DNA from: Nostoc sp. CHAB 5836
Lineage (GTDB): Bacteria > Cyanobacteriota > Cyanobacteriia > Cyanobacteriales > Nostocaceae
Assembly (NCBI RefSeq): GCF_020829445.1
Contig: NZ_JAIVFV010000002.1
Coordinates: forward strand, 48,638-112,637
Direction: 5' to 3'
DNA: 64,000 bases
Shown piece after piece: positions 56,955-64,000 of the stretch. The notes under the pieces are model-generated. The model had not been told where the DNA came from, made no database searches, and saw only the letters and a list, made by a program, of their open reading frames with translations. Position numbers and translations under genes: made by a program. Numbering within the stretch: position 1 is the first letter of the stretch; each line of letters opens with the position of its first letter.

Positions 56955-57299
56955 GTGGATTCTGAGATTTTAGGTTTATTTTAGCTATCAGCAGGAAGCT
57001 ACCTTATGGTAAACCGCCTTGAGGAGGACAGCTTTTGTAGTACCAATTTGTCATTTGTCATTTGTCATTTGTCCTTTGTCTTTTGTCTTTTGTCCAGTTA
57101 CCAATGACCAATGACCAATGACCAATGACCAATGACCAATGACTAGTGTATCCTCCTGTTGTCGCCCTTATCCTGTGGTCAGCGCTCTGACAACTCTAAT
57201 CTGTGCTGTCTCACCGTACACCCAACAGGTACGCTCTGGCGCTGAAAGCTTCTGATCACCAATCTAATCTAAAATCTCCAATTCCTGCGATCGCAATCT
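56955..57299. other. Intergenic region with facing heptad arrays
   Basis: 345 bases between leftward genes, about a third of it heptad repeats (57046-57145). The rest is unique and should contain the ribF promoter. Confidence 0.4.
57046..57145. repeat. Facing heptad arrays
   Basis: About eight TCATTTG/TCTTTTG heptads face about six AATGACC heptads across a short spacer (tccagttacc). This is the same mirrored arrangement as after rpsJ. Confidence 0.85.
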
Positions 57300-58196
57300 T
57301 TAGGTAGAAAATTCGCTAACAGGAAAAGATTCTGATAAGGCAATAGAGGTGGGAACCTGAAGTACCAATCCTTCCCGTGCCATAATAGCCCCAGGAAATT
57401 TCGCAGCTGCTTGTTTGCCTACACGATCTAAAAAGTCGTCATTGTGGGCGGGGTCGTGGTGATAAATCACCAGAGTTTTGACGTTAGCGGCTTGTGCGAC
57501 TTTCACTGCTTCTTGCCAGGTAGAATGTCCCCAGCCAATTTTTGGGGATTTTGGGCAATGGTATTCCTCGTCTGTGTAAGTAGAATCGTAAATCAGAATG
57601 TCGGCATTACGAGCTAGCCACAGCACATTATCATCGAGTCGGTCAGGAAAATGTTCAGTATCGGTAATATACACAGCAGCACCATCACGCCAGTTGACCC
57701 GGTATCCTACGGCTTCACCTGGATGGTTTAAAGGTGCTGTTTCTACGGTAACGTCATCAATGTCTATTGGTTGCCCCGGTCGAATGTCGTAGAAATTTAA
57801 ATTGGCTTGCATAATCTGCAAGGGTACGGGAAAGTTCGGGTGTAACATTTGATCATTGAGGCGCTGTTCAATGGTAGAACCATCAGGTGCGATCGCTCCG
57901 TAGATATGAAAGTCATTCCCCTTAACAAAGCCTGGGCTAAAGAAGGGAAAACCCTGCATATGATCCCAGTGAGAGTGAGTAAAAAATATGTGGGCTTCTA
58001 ACGGCATTTGGTGCAACAAAGATTGCCCCAATACGTGTAGTCCTGTGCCAGCATCGAAAATTAAGCGTTTATCGCCCGCTTGCATTGATATGCAAGGGGT
58101 ATTACCGCCGTAACGAACAGTGTGTGGCCCTGGACTGGGGATGCTGCCGCGAACGCCCCAAAATTGCACGGTAAATTGGTTCTCTATCCTAGACAT
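57300..58196 (-). CDS. MBL-fold metal-dependent hydrolase
   Basis: 298 residues with the binuclear zinc motif HSHWDH at 74-79 and the conserved start QFWGVRGSIPSPGP (11-24), TYTDEEY, and the late histidine in YHHDP. This belongs to the group of beta-lactamase-fold proteins typified by RNase Z-like or phosphodiesterase-type enzymes. The substrate is unknown. No partner gene is adjacent. Confidence 0.88.
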   Translation of the reverse strand: MSRIENQFTVQFWGVRGSIPSPGPHTVRYGGNTPCISMQAGDKRLIFDAGTGLHVLGQSLLHQMPLEAHIFFTHSHWDHMQGFPFFSPGFVKGNDFHIYGAIAPDGSTIEQRLNDQMLHPNFPVPLQIMQANLNFYDIRPGQPIDIDDVTVETAPLNHPGEAVGYRVNWRDGAAVYITDTEHFPDRLDDNVLWLARNADILIYDSTYTDEEYHCPKSPKIGWGHSTWQEAVKVAQAANVKTLVIYHHDPAHNDDFLDRVGKQAAAKFPGAIMAREGLVLQVPTSIALSESFPVSEFST

Positions 58197-58483
58197 GGGT
58201 GTTGCTTGCTGGACTGAGCGGGCGATAAATGGAAGAATTATTACTTATTTTGTCTAAGTGTATGCTGTCTCACCGATTTTGCTACAGGGAGGATTTATTG
58301 GTAAAACAGCATACACTGTTTCTGGCTAATTGTGTAAATGTCGATCAAATACTGTCAGTTATAATTTTCCACGTTTTCGGCTGAATATGTATCAGTTATT
58401 TCAATAGTGCCCCTACGTTATAGCCCACATTTTTCTGTGATGTATTTGAATAACTACAGTTTTGTGTTGATCAATGAAATAAT

Positions 58484-59281
58484 TTAGGGGAAATTGAATT
58501 CCCACTCAGACAATTTATCTACTCCATCTCCGTAGGTAAGATTGTAGTGTAACGGGCTGATACTGATGTAGTTTTTACGTACAACATCTACATCTCTCGG
58601 TACATTTAGAGGCAGATTTAATCCAGTTGGGGGTTCTACATCCTCAACAACCTCTCCGGTTAGCCAGTAGTACGTTTTTCCACGAGGATCAACTCGTTTA
58701 TCAAACACATCAATATAACGCCGTATTCCTTGGCGAGTGAGAGTAACTCCAGCAATTTCTTCCCATTTGACCGCAGGAACATTGACATTGAGCAACATTA
58801 GTTCTGGTAGCGGTTTTTGGGCTAACTGGTCTACGAGAATTTTGGCAAACTTAGCAGCCGGTTGAAAGTCTTTAGATGTGTGACTAATAAGACTCAGCGC
58901 TACGCTAGGAATGCCTTCAATTAGACCTTCCATTGCCGCAGAAACAGTACCGGAATACAAGATTTCAGTTCCCAAATTCGCACCTTGATTAATGCCAGAG
59001 AGAACCAAATCGGGGGGAGTCGAGAGCAAAGCCCACAGCGCTAATTTGACGCAATCTGAAGGCGTACCATCGCAAGCCCAAGCTTTGATCGCAGGATGAA
59101 AAATCCCTTCAACAATTTCGGCGCGAATGGGTTGGTGTAAAGTTAACCCGTGTCCAGTTGCCGATCGCTCTCGATCTGGGCAAACTACACTTACATCATG
59201 GCCCGCCTCTGCCAAGTAGTTGGCTAGGGTACGAATCCCCAAGGCAGAAATGCCATCATCGTTACTAATTAGTAATTTCAT
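58484..59281 (-). CDS. surE: 5'/3'-nucleotidase SurE
   Basis: A 265-residue SurE. The metal-binding aspartates D8 and D9 lie in [19 protein letters not shown] and [10 protein letters not shown] are the other landmarks. It dephosphorylates nucleoside monophosphates. Divergent from pheS with about 300 bases between them, which include heptad repeats. Confidence 0.95.
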   Translation of the reverse strand: MKLLISNDDGISALGIRTLANYLAEAGHDVSVVCPDRERSATGHGLTLHQPIRAEIVEGIFHPAIKAWACDGTPSDCVKLALWALLSTPPDLVLSGINQGANLGTEILYSGTVSAAMEGLIEGIPSVALSLISHTSKDFQPAAKFAKILVDQLAQKPLPELMLLNVNVPAVKWEEIAGVTLTRQGIRRYIDVFDKRVDPRGKTYYWLTGEVVEDVEPPTGLNLPLNVPRDVDVVRKNYISISPLHYNLTYGDGVDKLSEWEFNFP

Positions 59282-59583
59282 AGTTATTCATTGGTCATTG
59301 GTCATTGGTCATTGGTCACTTGTATTGAGCGCAACCTCTCGTAGAGGAGTATTGGTCATTAGTTATTAGTTATTTGTTATTAGCCATTTGTCAATGTCTG
59401 AAATCACAAGCAGCAAAAAAACATACATACTTACCAGCCCAATCGTCCCTAACTGATAAACAGAGGTTTAGTTTAGACCCTCGCCTGTGGCTGATGTTAA
59501 TGGCATAACTATAAGTTTATTTATCAACCAGTTCACAGCTTTTGACTATAGACTAATGACAAATGACCAATGACTAATAACTA
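59282..59583. repeat. surE-pheS divergent region with heptads
   Basis: 302 bases. TCATTGG heptads follow surE's start codon (59287-59318) and an AATGACA/AATGACC/AATGACT run lies at 59555-59590, including the pheS start codon. The promoters of both genes must lie here. Confidence 0.6.
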
Positions 59584-60576
59584 ATGACTAGCAATTTAGA
59601 AGCTCAACTTTTAGCACTGCGGCAGTCAGGAGAAAAAGCGATCGCAGCCGCCGACACCTTAGAACGTCTGGAAGAACTCAGAGTTAACTATCTGGGTAAA
59701 AAAGGGGAACTGGGGGCACTGTTGCGAAGTATGGGGCAAATGAGCGCAGAGGAACGGCCGAAAATTGGAGCGATCGCCAATACAGTCAAAGAATCTCTGC
59801 AAACTAGTCTAGATGAGCAACGCGCCGCTTTAGAATCCGCACAAATTCAGGTACAGCTAGAGGCGGAAACTCTCGATGTAACTATGCCGGGAATTTACAA
59901 CCCCCAAGGTCGCATTCATCCCCTCAATGGAATTATTGATCGGGCACTGGATATCTTTGTCGGTATGGGCTACACTGTGGCTCAAGGGCCAGAGATGGAA
60001 ACAGATTATTATAATTTTGAGGCTCTCAATACCCCGCCTGACCACCCCGCCCGTGATATGCAGGATACGTTTTACCTGCCAGATGGGAATCTTCTACGGA
60101 CTCATACTTCGTCAGTACAAATTCGTTACATGGAAAGAGAAGAACCACCGATTCGGGTTGTGGCTCCAGGGCGAGTTTATCGGCGAGATAATGTAGACGC
60201 GACTCACTCAGCAGTTTTCCATCAAATAGAACTTTTAGCTATTGACGAGGGACTAACTTTTACAGACCTCAAAGGCACAATTAAAGTATTTTTACAAGCA
60301 ATCTTTGGCGATTTACCTATTCGCTTCCGCGCCAGTTATTTCCCGTTTACTGAACCTTCGGCTGAAGTAGATTTGCAGTGGAATGGGCGTTGGTTAGAGG
60401 TGATGGGCTGCGGTATGGTCGATCCAAATGTACTTAAGTCTGTGGGTTATGACCCAGAAGTTTATACAGGCTTTGCTGCCGGTTTTGGTGTAGAACGCTT
60501 TGCAATGGTGTTACATCAAATCGATGATATTCGTCGCTTGTATGCTAGTGATTTGCGGTTTTTGCAGCAATTTTAG
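59584..60576 (+). CDS. pheS: Phenylalanine-tRNA ligase alpha subunit
   Basis: 330 residues. The N-terminal coiled-coil (about 1-90) is followed by the catalytic core with class II motif 2 ([20 protein letters not shown]) and motif 3 ([10 protein letters not shown]). The beta subunit pheT is not in this window. The start codon lies inside an AATGACT-type heptad run; no upstream in-frame alternative looks better. Confidence 0.96.
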   Translation: MTSNLEAQLLALRQSGEKAIAAADTLERLEELRVNYLGKKGELGALLRSMGQMSAEERPKIGAIANTVKESLQTSLDEQRAALESAQIQVQLEAETLDVTMPGIYNPQGRIHPLNGIIDRALDIFVGMGYTVAQGPEMETDYYNFEALNTPPDHPARDMQDTFYLPDGNLLRTHTSSVQIRYMEREEPPIRVVAPGRVYRRDNVDATHSAVFHQIELLAIDEGLTFTDLKGTIKVFLQAIFGDLPIRFRASYFPFTEPSAEVDLQWNGRWLEVMGCGMVDPNVLKSVGYDPEVYTGFAAGFGVERFAMVLHQIDDIRRLYASDLRFLQQF

Positions 60577-60594
60577 GCATAGGTAATACTTATG

Positions 60595-60728
60595 TAAGTA
60601 CGTTGGTGCGAAAAAAGGTCAAGTATGTTACAAAACGTAAATAAGCTTAAAACCTTTACTAATGACAAATGACAAATGACAAATGACAGCCTTAGCCAGT
60701 TAACTTTAATTGCGCCAACCGACTTACT
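60595..60728 (-). repeat. Family A palindromic element
   Basis: A 134-bp reverse-oriented copy, 18 bases after pheS. The left end taagtacgttggtgc and right end gcgccaaccgacttact are slightly degenerate. The core has four heptads (aatgaca x3-4). Just downstream begins the toxin-antitoxin island. Confidence 0.82.
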
Positions 60729-60750
60729 GCAACCAAGGTAACAATAAATA

Positions 60751-60966
60751 ATGACCTCAGTCTCCAGGTTAGATCAAGTTCTAGAAAGTATCGAAAACTT
60801 ATCAGTAGATGAACAAGAAACATTAATTGATCTGATAAGTCATCGGTTGGCAGAACGGCGGCGTTCTGAAATTGCTGGTAATATCGCTCAAGCACAAGTA
60901 GAATATCAGACGGGTAAAGTGTTCCGTGGAACTGTTACTCAAATAATGGATGAGTTACGCCAGTGA
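60751..60966 (+). CDS. Antitoxin of a type II toxin-antitoxin pair
   Basis: A 71-residue helical protein (MTSVSRLDQVLESIENLSVD, then LAERRRSEIAGNIAQAQVEY). Its stop overlaps the start of the RelE/YafQ-type toxin by four bases. No clear DNA-binding motif. Assigned by position and size. Confidence 0.8.
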   Translation: MTSVSRLDQVLESIENLSVDEQETLIDLISHRLAERRRSEIAGNIAQAQVEYQTGKVFRGTVTQIMDELRQ

Positions 60967-61247
60967 GAACTGTAGTTTTGGCATCATCGTTTAAACGAGC
61001 ATTTAAGCGATTGGTGGGACGACAGCCACAATTACAAGAGCGAATTCAAGAGCGGTTAGCATTACTAACCGCCGATCCATTTGATCCACTGTTGCAGACC
61101 CATAAGCTTAAAGGCAAACTGTCTGGAGCTTGGGCGTGTTCAGTGGATTATGATTGTCGGATTGTCTTTAACTTTGTGCAAAATATAGAATCTGGTGAAG
61201 AGGAAATTTTGCTAATTGATATCGGCACTCATGATGAAGTTTACTGA
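60963..61247 (+). CDS. YafQ/RelE-type mRNA interferase toxin
   Basis: 94 residues of the RelE/ParE superfamily: FKRAFKRLVGRQPQLQERIQ (helical N-terminus), LKGKLSGAWACSVDYDCRIVF (core beta-strands with the usual Arg), and LIDIGTHDEVY at the end with the catalytic-type His. It starts at GTG overlapping the antitoxin. Probably a ribosome-dependent mRNA nuclease; activity not certain. Confidence 0.88.
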   Translation: MRTVVLASSFKRAFKRLVGRQPQLQERIQERLALLTADPFDPLLQTHKLKGKLSGAWACSVDYDCRIVFNFVQNIESGEEEILLIDIGTHDEVY

Positions 61248-61260
61248 GTTTTAGCCAAAC

Positions 61261-61452
61261 ATGACCAAATCATTTTCTTTCAAAGCATCTCAAACTGATT
61301 GGGAGATAATTGATGCAATGCAAGATGAGGATATTAATCTTTCTGACATTCCAGAAGTGACTGAAGAACAAATGAAGCAAGCGGTACTGCGGGTTGGCGG
61401 GTGGATTTATCAGTTTCAGAAGTCAACGAGATTATATAGGAATCCGGTTTGA
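61261..61452 (+). CDS. Antitoxin-like protein with repeat-encoded C-terminus
   Basis: 63 residues (QTDWEIIDAMQDEDINLSDI near the start). The DxM-DEDI-SDIP-type pattern is found in BrnA/CopG-like cyanobacterial antitoxins. The last residues (LYRNPV) and the stop codon are encoded by the family D element beginning at 61435. The original gene was probably longer. Thirteen bases downstream of the toxin, so same operon. Confidence 0.6.
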   Translation: MTKSFSFKASQTDWEIIDAMQDEDINLSDIPEVTEEQMKQAVLRVGGWIYQFQKSTRLYRNPV

Positions 61453-61585
61453 TTTTTGAACAACATTAAGTATTTGTAGGGTGCGTTAGCGACAGCGTAA
61501 CGCACCATTCTTAAGGATTCGGTGCGTTACGCGAAACGCTAACGCACCCTACGTATCTGTTCAGAAATCAAATAGTAGTCCTATA
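61435..61585. repeat. Family D palindromic element, complete
   Basis: A 151-bp element with mirrored ends tataggaatccggtttgatt and aatcaaatagtagtcctata. The inner palindrome is gtagggtgcgttagcgacag with its complement. It provides the 3' end of the preceding gene. Confidence 0.87.
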
Positions 61586-61631
61586 TCACATTGAAGTAAA
61601 CTATCAGTACAGTAACTTCTGTTGACGTGAT

Positions 61632-62207
61632 ATGACTGCAATCACTGGTAAACGTCTAACGCTTGAGGAATATTTGAAGTATGACGATCGCACGGATAGC
61701 CAGTATGAACTGGTAGCAGGTGAGTTGGTTGCAATGCCACCCGAAAGCCCAAAAAATGTCCAGATATCTCTCTTTTTGCTACTTAATTTCCTCAAGTTTG
61801 TCCCAATCAATCGGTTAAGTAACAAAGTTGAAATTGTTGTTGCTGGTTCTCGTGCAACAACTCGCATTCCTGACTTAGTTGTGCTGACAGATGAACTTGC
61901 AACAGCCTTAGAAGGTGCAACGCGATCCACAATCACCCTGGATATGCCACCTCCAGCATTAGTTGTCGAAGTTGTTTCTCCTGGCAAAGCTAACGAAGAT
62001 CGCGACTATCGCTACAAACGTTCCGAGTATGCTGCAAGGGGAATTGCTGAATATTGGATTGTTGATCCACAAAGAAATGCAGTTACCGTACTGATATTAG
62101 TTGACGGGTTTTACGAAGAAACCAGATTTATCGGAAATAGTGCGATCGCTTCTACTATTTTCCCAGAGTTACAGCTAACCGCAGAACAAGTACTCAACGC
62201 TGGGTAA
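61632..62207 (+). CDS. Uma2 family endonuclease (DUF820)
   Basis: 191 residues. [32 protein letters not shown] and [12 protein letters not shown] show the PD-(D/E)XK-type Asp, Glu and Lys pattern, more complete than in the member at 16721. Nuclease role inferred from fold. It lies in the toxin-antitoxin island. Confidence 0.9.
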   Translation: MTAITGKRLTLEEYLKYDDRTDSQYELVAGELVAMPPESPKNVQISLFLLLNFLKFVPINRLSNKVEIVVAGSRATTRIPDLVVLTDELATALEGATRSTITLDMPPPALVVEVVSPGKANEDRDYRYKRSEYAARGIAEYWIVDPQRNAVTVLILVDGFYEETRFIGNSAIASTIFPELQLTAEQVLNAG

Positions 62208-62293
62208 CTGTAATATCTCAAATAGGCAGAAGACCAACGTCCCAGAGTAAAATGTAGTCAATAATTCCTAGCCAAAATTCATGCCATGAGTCA

Positions 62294-62626
62294 ATGGCCT
62301 TTTTACCGTCCGATGCCATAATCGCAGAAGAAAAGCTAACCAAGTATTTACTTGTGCCGTTGCCAAAAGACGATAAATCTAAATTTCTAGCTAGGGCTGG
62401 GTACACACTAGACAACTAGCAACAACTGGAACGGGATCTACGCGCTCAAGTTTTAACGCAACCTGCCGAGGCGATCGAAACAACTCGTTATGGGCAGAAG
62501 TATGCCATTCGTGCCTGTCTGCGAGGGATTAATGGCCTTGAACTCAATGTTTTAACCATTTGGATGGTTGCAAACGATACAACCAAATTTGCCACTTTAG
62601 TGCCAGATCAAGGAGCAAACTCATGA
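62294..62626 (+). pseudogene. DUF6883-type toxin-like gene with internal amber stop
   Basis: A single reading frame from MAFLPSDAIIAEEKLTKYLL runs 111 codons to a TGA at 62624-62626, interrupted only by TAG at 62417-62419 (GYTLDN-stop-QQLERDL). The context suggests a former Trp or Gln codon (TGG or CAG). I recall a family with this layout (DUF6883), usually paired with DUF4926 as here. Its stop overlaps the next start (ATGA). Either a recent pseudogene or readthrough. Confidence 0.75.
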
Positions 62627-62997
62627 AGGTACAGCACCCTCTATTCTCCCAAGTTGCTTTAGCGCAAGATATACCAGAATACAACCTGAAGCAAGGTAAT
62701 GTTGCAACAATTGTGGAGCATTACCCCATGCCTGAAGGAGAAGAGGACGGATATAGTCTGGAAGGGTTTGATTTGCCCCATGTGACGCTCGAAGTAGCAG
62801 CATCTCAGATTATCCCTATTGCCCAGTGGCAGCAAGAAGAATTTGAGAAAGATAGATCAATCAGTTTAGATGATTTATTTCATAAATTTCAGATGTGTCC
62901 TAACGGTATAACTTCTGAAAATTTTAAACAAGCATTAACAGAATATGAAAATGAATTTATAAAAAATTATAACATCATAGATACATTTGATATTTAG
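62623..62997 (+). CDS. DUF4926-type protein
   Basis: 124 residues starting MKVQHPLFSQVALAQDIPEY. The first 70 residues (LKQGNVATIVEHYPMPEGEE, GFDLPHVTLEV) fit the DUF4926 beta-barrel family; the acidic, Asn-rich tail (about 85-124) is not typical. It overlaps the amber-interrupted gene by four bases, the usual pair order. Possible antitoxin. Confidence 0.75.
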   Translation: MKVQHPLFSQVALAQDIPEYNLKQGNVATIVEHYPMPEGEEDGYSLEGFDLPHVTLEVAASQIIPIAQWQQEEFEKDRSISLDDLFHKFQMCPNGITSENFKQALTEYENEFIKNYNIIDTFDI

Positions 62998-63129
62998 CGA
63001 TTTTCTGGTCTAGCAAAGCCATCTCCTTCATCGCTGGAAACTACATATTACACAGCTAAACCACCCTCCTGCTGACCATAACTATTGGTAAACTAGAGAC
63101 AACGCCAGTTCTGCTGAGTTATTCTTTCT

Positions 63130-63423
63130 ATGTTTGCTGAAACTTCCTCGCGCTACGTTACCCGTAACCCTGAAATTTTGAGTGGAGAGCCAATTATTAT
63201 AGGTACTCGGACATCTGTTCGTGCCATTGTCGGTTTGTGGCGATTGGGGATTATGCCAGAAGAAATCCTGAACCATTTGTCACATCTAACGCTGGCACAA
63301 GTGTTTGATGCCTTGAGTTTTTATCTCGATCATCAAGCGGAGATTAATGAATACATTGAGCGAAACCGAGTACCCGATGAATTAATACATCCATCTGTAA
63401 AAGCTATGTTAGGCAAATCGTGA
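63130..63423 (+). CDS. DUF433 antitoxin
   Basis: 97 residues with the DUF433 pattern RYVTRNPEILSGEPIIIGTR and the helix-turn-helix-like GIMPEEILNHLSHLTLAQVF. DUF433 proteins are the antitoxin partners of DUF5615 PIN-like toxins. It overlaps the toxin start by four bases (GTGA). Confidence 0.9.
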   Translation: MFAETSSRYVTRNPEILSGEPIIIGTRTSVRAIVGLWRLGIMPEEILNHLSHLTLAQVFDALSFYLDHQAEINEYIERNRVPDELIHPSVKAMLGKS

Positions 63424-63764
63424 CAGTTTTTGCTGCGCTTTACAGCGATGAGGATATGTCAGCGTTGGTTGCTACACTGTTGCGATCGCGTGGTTTTGAT
63501 GTAATAACTGTTTCAGAATATGCAACCCTCGGCAAAACTGACCGTGAGCAACTTGAGTTTGCAACTTGTATGAGCAGATGTATTCTGACACATAACCGTG
63601 TCGATTTCGAGCGGTTGCATCTCCAGTATATAGATGAAAATAAAGAACATTTTGGAATTATTGTTGTGCCTCAGAAAAATGCTTATGAAATAGCGCAACG
63701 GATTGGTATTCTGGTAAGCACACTAACGGTTGATGAAATTAGGAATCAGCTGTTGTATGGATGA
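63420..63764 (+). CDS. DUF5615 PIN-like toxin
   Basis: 114 residues starting at GTG (MTVFAALYSDEDMSALVATL). The PIN-like acidic cluster YSDED, LRSRGFDVI and the late THNRVDFERL are present. It is the toxin of the preceding antitoxin, probably an RNase. Complete. Confidence 0.88.
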   Translation: MTVFAALYSDEDMSALVATLLRSRGFDVITVSEYATLGKTDREQLEFATCMSRCILTHNRVDFERLHLQYIDENKEHFGIIVVPQKNAYEIAQRIGILVSTLTVDEIRNQLLYG

Positions 63765-63825
63765 ATTCTTCCAAATTAAAAATATTAAGGTGGTCAGTAA
63801 ATGACAAGTTCAATTTGATAGGTTC

Positions 63826-63859
63826 GTAGTTGCCGCTTTAGCACTAAAGCGGCAACTAC
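63826..63859. repeat. 15-bp perfect hairpin (gtagttgccgcttta)
   Basis: gtagttgccgcttta, loop gcac, then the exact complement. It lies 62 bases after the toxin gene and could stop transcription. The window then ends in unique sequence. Confidence 0.6.
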
Positions 63860-64000
63860 AAACAATCGTTAACCTAAGCTCGACTTTATCCAAAATTAAG
63901 AACTCGGTTTTCTTTATGCGGCAAAAACCCTGGCTTTTTAGCAAATACTTTTTCCACTCTACAGGTTATCCATAAAATTCAAAAACTAAAACTACCGTTC

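Noticed and set aside
1..64000. tRNA or rRNA genes
   Set aside because: I scanned the intergenic regions for T-arm and cloverleaf patterns and found none that I could support.

Overview
This window is chromosomal DNA from a filamentous, heterocyst-forming-type cyanobacterium (Nostoc/Anabaena group). The evidence is the gene content (ferredoxin-type glutamate synthase, GlpX-type F/SBPase, RNase E ending in an Arg6-Ser-Ser tail, many cyanobacteria-only DUF proteins), the frequent HIP1 octamer GCGATCGC, heptanucleotide tandem repeats of the STRR kind, and a dense population of short palindromic elements. No rRNA, tRNA, CRISPR array or intact insertion sequence was found.

Layout. 0.4-7.7 kb: glpX, a DUF981 membrane protein, a CPYC glutaredoxin, tadA, plsC, a secreted protein, a bolA/CGFS-glutaredoxin pair and a small conserved gene. 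8.2-12 kb: an OmpR-class response regulator behind a textbook NtcA-type promoter, an ABC ATPase and three small cyanobacterial proteins. 12.8-16.6 kb: a B12-type radical SAM protein, a DICT/degenerate HD-GYP sensor and a translationally coupled pentapeptide-repeat protein. 16.7-21.7 kb: Uma2, DUF2281, an antitoxin with a broken VapC toxin, a CPBP protease, clpS and a STAS protein. 21.8-30.6 kb: a fused radical SAM/DUF2344 protein, rne with a long leader, rnhB, DUF1997 and pheA. 30.6-37.7 kb: a LON-domain protein, the str ribosomal cluster read leftward (rpsL, rpsG, fusA, tuf, rpsJ) and an A-type Fe-S carrier. 38-49.9 kb: a cupin, a phosphodiester glycosidase, gltS, a polysaccharide deacetylase, TnpB remnants and lepB. 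50.3-60.6 kb: secA, a diheme cytochrome, a MoxR ATPase, ribF, an MBL hydrolase, surE and pheS. 60.7-63.8 kb: an island of toxin-antitoxin and Uma2-type genes with one amber-interrupted member.

The most distinctive layer is the repeat load. At least seven families of short inverted-repeat elements (called A to G here) are visible. Family A (about 124-136 bp, ends resembling TAAGTAGGTCGGCGC) has eight copies. Several elements are nested in one another. They rewrite gene ends (rnhB, a VapC toxin, an antitoxin-like gene), and some repeats lie in frame inside coding sequences (gltS, the fused radical SAM protein, the phosphodiester glycosidase, ribF). Heptad arrays start at or within a few bases of the stop codons of bolA, clpS, pheA, rpsJ, the cytochrome gene and ribF. 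Heptads also form the core of family A, and one copy carries about 23 of them, which suggests a route by which heptad arrays arise.

Functionally the window is mostly housekeeping: carbon fixation, nitrogen assimilation, translation, RNA decay, protein export, and Fe-S and redox handling. The accessory material is small toxin-antitoxin genes and non-autonomous repeats. I found no clearly new multi-gene defence or metabolic system. The strongest leads are the repeat biology, the NtcA promoter and the DICT/HD-GYP-like plus pentapeptide pair.
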